From positions 1 to 8,190 of the forward strand of contig JACQEH010000084.1 in NCBI GenBank assembly GCA_016200675.1: a stretch of 8,190 nucleotides of DNA, written 5' to 3'. This stretch comes from Chloroflexota bacterium. GTDB lineage: Bacteria > Chloroflexota > Limnocylindria > Limnocylindrales > CSP1-4. Shown one piece after another: positions 6,194 through 8,190 of the stretch. A model generated the notes under the pieces. The model searched no databases. It worked only from the letters and a program-made list of their open reading frames with translations, and was not told where the DNA came from. Every line of letters starts with the position of its first letter. Position 1 is the first letter of the stretch. Both the position numbers and the translations under genes were made by a program.

Positions 6194-6198
6194 TCAGG
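6119..6198. repeat. Four copies of a 15-bp GC-rich direct repeat at the hutI 3' end
   Basis: The unit GGGCCCGGCGTCAGC occurs at 6119-6133, 6144-6158 (one mismatch), 6169-6183 and 6184-6198 (last base differs). The first three are spaced 25 bp apart and the last two abut. The last copy overlaps the hutI stop codon (6194-6196). GGGCCC at 6169-6174 and 6184-6189 can pair around a 9-nt loop, giving a hairpin 4 nt after the hutI stop; there is no T-tract. It may serve as a 3' stabiliser or weak terminator for the hut operon, or be a slippage-prone simple repeat. Confidence 0.7.
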
Positions 6199-7564
6199 CC
6201 GGCGTCCGCTCGACCACGATGCGACCGCGCTTGACGACGGTCCGGACGAGATCCGCGGCCGGCCAGTAGGGAAGCTGGCGGTGCGTCGGCACCCGCCAGA
6301 TGACGAGGTCGGCGGCCTTGCCGGCCTCGATCGAGCCCGTCTCGTCTGCCAGGCCAAGGGCCTGCGCAGCATTGATCGTCACCGCGGCAAGGGCCTCGGA
6401 GGGCGTCATCTTGAGCTCGAGGCAGGCCACCGTCATGACGTGCAGGAGGCTGGGCGTGGGTGAGGTGCCGGGGTTGAAGTCCGTGGCCAGGGCGACCGGA
6501 ACGCCGCGCCCGATAAGCGTCCGGGCAGGGGCGAACTCGTCGTGCATCAGGAACCACGTCGTCGCCGGCAGGAGCGTGGCCACCACCGGCTGCTCGGTCG
6601 CCGCGGCCTCGGCCAGGGCATCGATGCCGGCCGCGGACGGCGTCGCGAGGTGGTCGGCCGAGAGCGCCCCGATCTCCGCGGCCAGCTCCGCCCCGCCGCT
6701 CGGTGCGATCTCGTCGGCGTGCAGCCGGGGCTGCATTCCGTAGCGGCGCGCGGCTTCCAGGATCCGCCGCGACTGGTCGGCGGTGAAGACGCCGCGCTCG
6801 CAGAAGACGTCGGCGAAGCGCGCCCGACCCTGGGCCGCGACGCCGGGGAGCTGCTCGTCGAGGCAATGGCGCACGTAGGCCTCCGTGCCGTCGGGCCGGC
6901 TCCGGTACTCCGGCGGGACGGCGTGCGCGCCCAGCCAGGTGGGGAGCACATCCACGGGCCCGGCCGCCCCGAGGCGGAAGGCAACGTCGAGGAGGCGCAG
7001 CTCCGTGGCGAGGTCCAGGCCGTAGCCGGACTTCGCCTCGATGGTGGTCGTGCCGTGATTGAGCATCTCGGCCAGCCAGCGGCGGCCGTGCTCCTCGAGC
7101 GCCTCGACGCTCGCGGCACGCGTCGCGGCGACCGTGGAGAGGATGCCGCCACCCTCGGCCAGGATCTCGAGGTAGCCGGCACCTCGCTGGCGGAGGACCA
7201 GCTCACGCTCGCGGGAGCCGGCGAAGAGCAGGTGCGTGTGGGGATCGATGAGCCCCGGCGTGACCGTCCCGCCAGCGGCGTCAAGCCGGGCGAAGCGGGA
7301 GAGCGGGTACCCGCCGGCTTCGAGGGCCCGGATCAGCTCGGCTCGCGGGCCCGCCGCAAGGATCTGGCCCTCCCAGCAGGCGACGACCGGCCCACGATCG
7401 CCGGTGGGTTCGCTACCGGGTGCGTCCAGGATTGCCGGCTCGTCCTGGGCCGGGCCGCGGCGCAGGCCGCCGGCCATGGTCACGACCTCCGCGGCGCCCT
7501 CGACGAGGAGGCCCGGCAACCCCTCTGCCGCCCGGCCGCCCTGGATGACCCGAAGGCCGGTCAT
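6194..7564 (-). CDS. hutI: Imidazolonepropionase
   Basis: Hydrolyses 4-imidazolone-5-propanoate to N-formimino-L-glutamate, the third step of histidine degradation, in the cytoplasm. It is an amidohydrolase-superfamily enzyme. Seen motifs: PGLIDPHTHLLFAGSRERE with metal ligands His109 and His111, GTTTIEAKSGYGLD at about 171-184, WLGAHAVPPEYR with His214, LHADEIAPSGGAELA with His282 and Glu285, LSADHL with His305, and ATDFNPGTSP with Asp362 and Asn364. All expected catalytic and metal residues are present. At 456 residues it is longer than the usual 400-420; the extra length is mainly a loop at about residues 31-60 (GGLRRGPAQDEP... to GDRGPV) and the N-terminal extension. The ATG at 7564 is chosen because GGTGAGG lies just upstream and it follows the ftcD stop by 4 nt. 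The frame runs further up to 7777, but that segment overlaps ftcD and is not protein-like. Confidence 0.96.
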   Translation of the reverse strand: MTGLRVIQGGRAAEGLPGLLVEGAAEVVTMAGGLRRGPAQDEPAILDAPGSEPTGDRGPVVACWEGQILAAGPRAELIRALEAGGYPLSRFARLDAAGGTVTPGLIDPHTHLLFAGSRERELVLRQRGAGYLEILAEGGGILSTVAATRAASVEALEEHGRRWLAEMLNHGTTTIEAKSGYGLDLATELRLLDVAFRLGAAGPVDVLPTWLGAHAVPPEYRSRPDGTEAYVRHCLDEQLPGVAAQGRARFADVFCERGVFTADQSRRILEAARRYGMQPRLHADEIAPSGGAELAAEIGALSADHLATPSAAGIDALAEAAATEQPVVATLLPATTWFLMHDEFAPARTLIGRGVPVALATDFNPGTSPTPSLLHVMTVACLELKMTPSEALAAVTINAAQALGLADETGSIEAGKAADLVIWRVPTHRQLPYWPAADLVRTVVKRGRIVVERTPA

Positions 7565-7574
7565 GACCTCACCG
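7565..7574 (-). promoter_or_regulatory. Ribosome binding site of hutI overlapping the ftcD stop
   Basis: On the minus strand GGTGAGG contains the ftcD stop TGA (7571-7569) and is followed by TC and the hutI ATG at 7564. The overlap of stop, binding site and start suggests translational coupling of the two genes. Confidence 0.6.
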
Positions 7575-8190
7575 GGCGCCCGGCGCCGTGGGCCCGCCCT
7601 GGGATCCGCCCTCGGCGCGGGCCGCGCCGCCACCGCCGGCCGCTGCCCGGGCCGCCGCGAGGCGCAGCTCGAGGGCCATCGTCGGATCGGGGTCGCGGAG
7701 CTGGAGGAACCGGGCGGCGTCGCCGAACCGCCGCTCCACGGTGGCGTCCGGGTCGGCCCCCGCATGGCCCGCGACATCGAGGAAGGCGGCCAGCGGGGCC
7801 AGGCCGATGAGCTCGGATTCTCGCAGCCCGACGTCGTCCTCGGCCGCGATGGCGCGGACCTCCTCCCAGACCCGCCACATCGGCGTGGTCGCGAAGTCGA
7901 GGAGGTTCATGGAGACCTGCGCACAGCCCAGCTCCTCGATCATGAAGCCGTTGGCCTGGACGGCCGGCAGGCCGCCGCCCGATTCGCGGACGCGTCGGGC
8001 AATGCGCTTGGCGAGCTCGACGTCGGCCGACTCGAGGTTGATGTTCCAGGCGATGAGGAAGGGCCGGGCCCCCACCGCGACGGCCCCGGCCCGCGGATGT
8101 ATCCGCGCCGGGCCGAAGTCCGGGCCGCGCCCGTTCTGGCCGATCTCGTCGCGAAGTCCCTCGTAGCCGCCGCGCCGGACGTCGGCGAGC
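7569..8190 (-). CDS. ftcD: Glutamate formimidoyltransferase (C-terminal part, 5' end outside window)
   Basis: Transfers the formimino group of N-formimino-L-glutamate to tetrahydrofolate, releasing glutamate; this is the step after HutI. The visible 206 residues begin LADVRRGGYEGLRDEIGQ, followed by PDFGPARIHPRAGAVAVGAR and PFLIAWNINLES, which are typical of the transferase N- and C-subdomain junction. Then come VQANGFMIEELGCAQVSMN and LLDFATTPMWRVWEEVRA. The catalytic His and the first half of the protein are beyond the edge. After RFLQLRDPDPTMALELRLA the protein ends in a low-complexity Ala/Gly tail, with no cyclodeaminase domain, so this is the monofunctional form. It is the upstream gene of a tight operon with hutI, and hutU/hutH may lie further upstream. 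In-frame codons run from 8189. Confidence 0.93.
   Translation of the reverse strand, partial: LADVRRGGYEGLRDEIGQNGRGPDFGPARIHPRAGAVAVGARPFLIAWNINLESADVELAKRIARRVRESGGGLPAVQANGFMIEELGCAQVSMNLLDFATTPMWRVWEEVRAIAAEDDVGLRESELIGLAPLAAFLDVAGHAGADPDATVERRFGDAARFLQLRDPDPTMALELRLAAARAAAGGGGAARAEGGSQGGPTAPGAR

Noticed and set aside
6542..7810. 422-codon plus-strand frame opposite hutI and ftcD
   Set aside because: It is antisense to two well-recognised enzymes and has low-complexity, Arg-rich composition.

Overview
The window is GC-rich, with strong G/C preference at third codon positions. It holds two partial genes at its edges and four complete genes. The mix suggests a high-GC member of Chloroflexota (Limnocylindria-like) or, less likely, an actinobacterium. 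It includes a secreted DUF11/Ig-like surface protein, a histidine-utilisation pair with a monofunctional FtcD, a COG2220-type MBL protein and a HEFTH lipoprotein. The phylum is inferred from protein style only, because no rRNA or other marker is present.

Layout: (1) 1-1485, minus: N-terminal 495 residues of a large secreted surface protein with a signal peptide, a unique N-terminal region, an Ig-like domain and the start of a DUF11 repeat. (2) 1486-1809: divergent intergenic region with a good ribosome binding site and a run of four hairpins in the leader of the surface protein, plus a possible leaderless promoter for argS. (3) 1810-3552, plus: arginyl-tRNA synthetase with an unusual HIGH motif (TVGN). 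(4) 3582-4883, minus: lipoprotein with an intact HEFTH zinc-protease motif, convergent with argS. (5) 4884-5282: hairpin-rich intergenic region with a strong intrinsic-terminator-like structure on the plus strand that has no obvious gene to terminate. (6) 5283-5954, plus: MBL-fold protein whose usual metal-ligand motifs look eroded. (7) 5955-6193: convergent spacer ending in four copies of a 15-bp GC-rich repeat, the last overlapping the hutI stop codon. (8) 6194-8190, minus: hutI and the 3' part of ftcD, 4 nt apart, encoding two successive steps of histidine degradation.

The genes fall into separate transcription units and only ftcD-hutI form a clear operon. In it, HutI makes formiminoglutamate and FtcD moves the formimino group to tetrahydrofolate. 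Other genes read as independent housekeeping (argS), envelope (surface protein, lipoprotein) and unassigned (MBL) functions. No mobile element, CRISPR array, tRNA, rRNA or defence system was seen. The points most worth following up are the unexplained plus-strand terminator and possible small RNA at about 4950-5120, the structured leader at 1541-1660, and the degenerate MBL active site.
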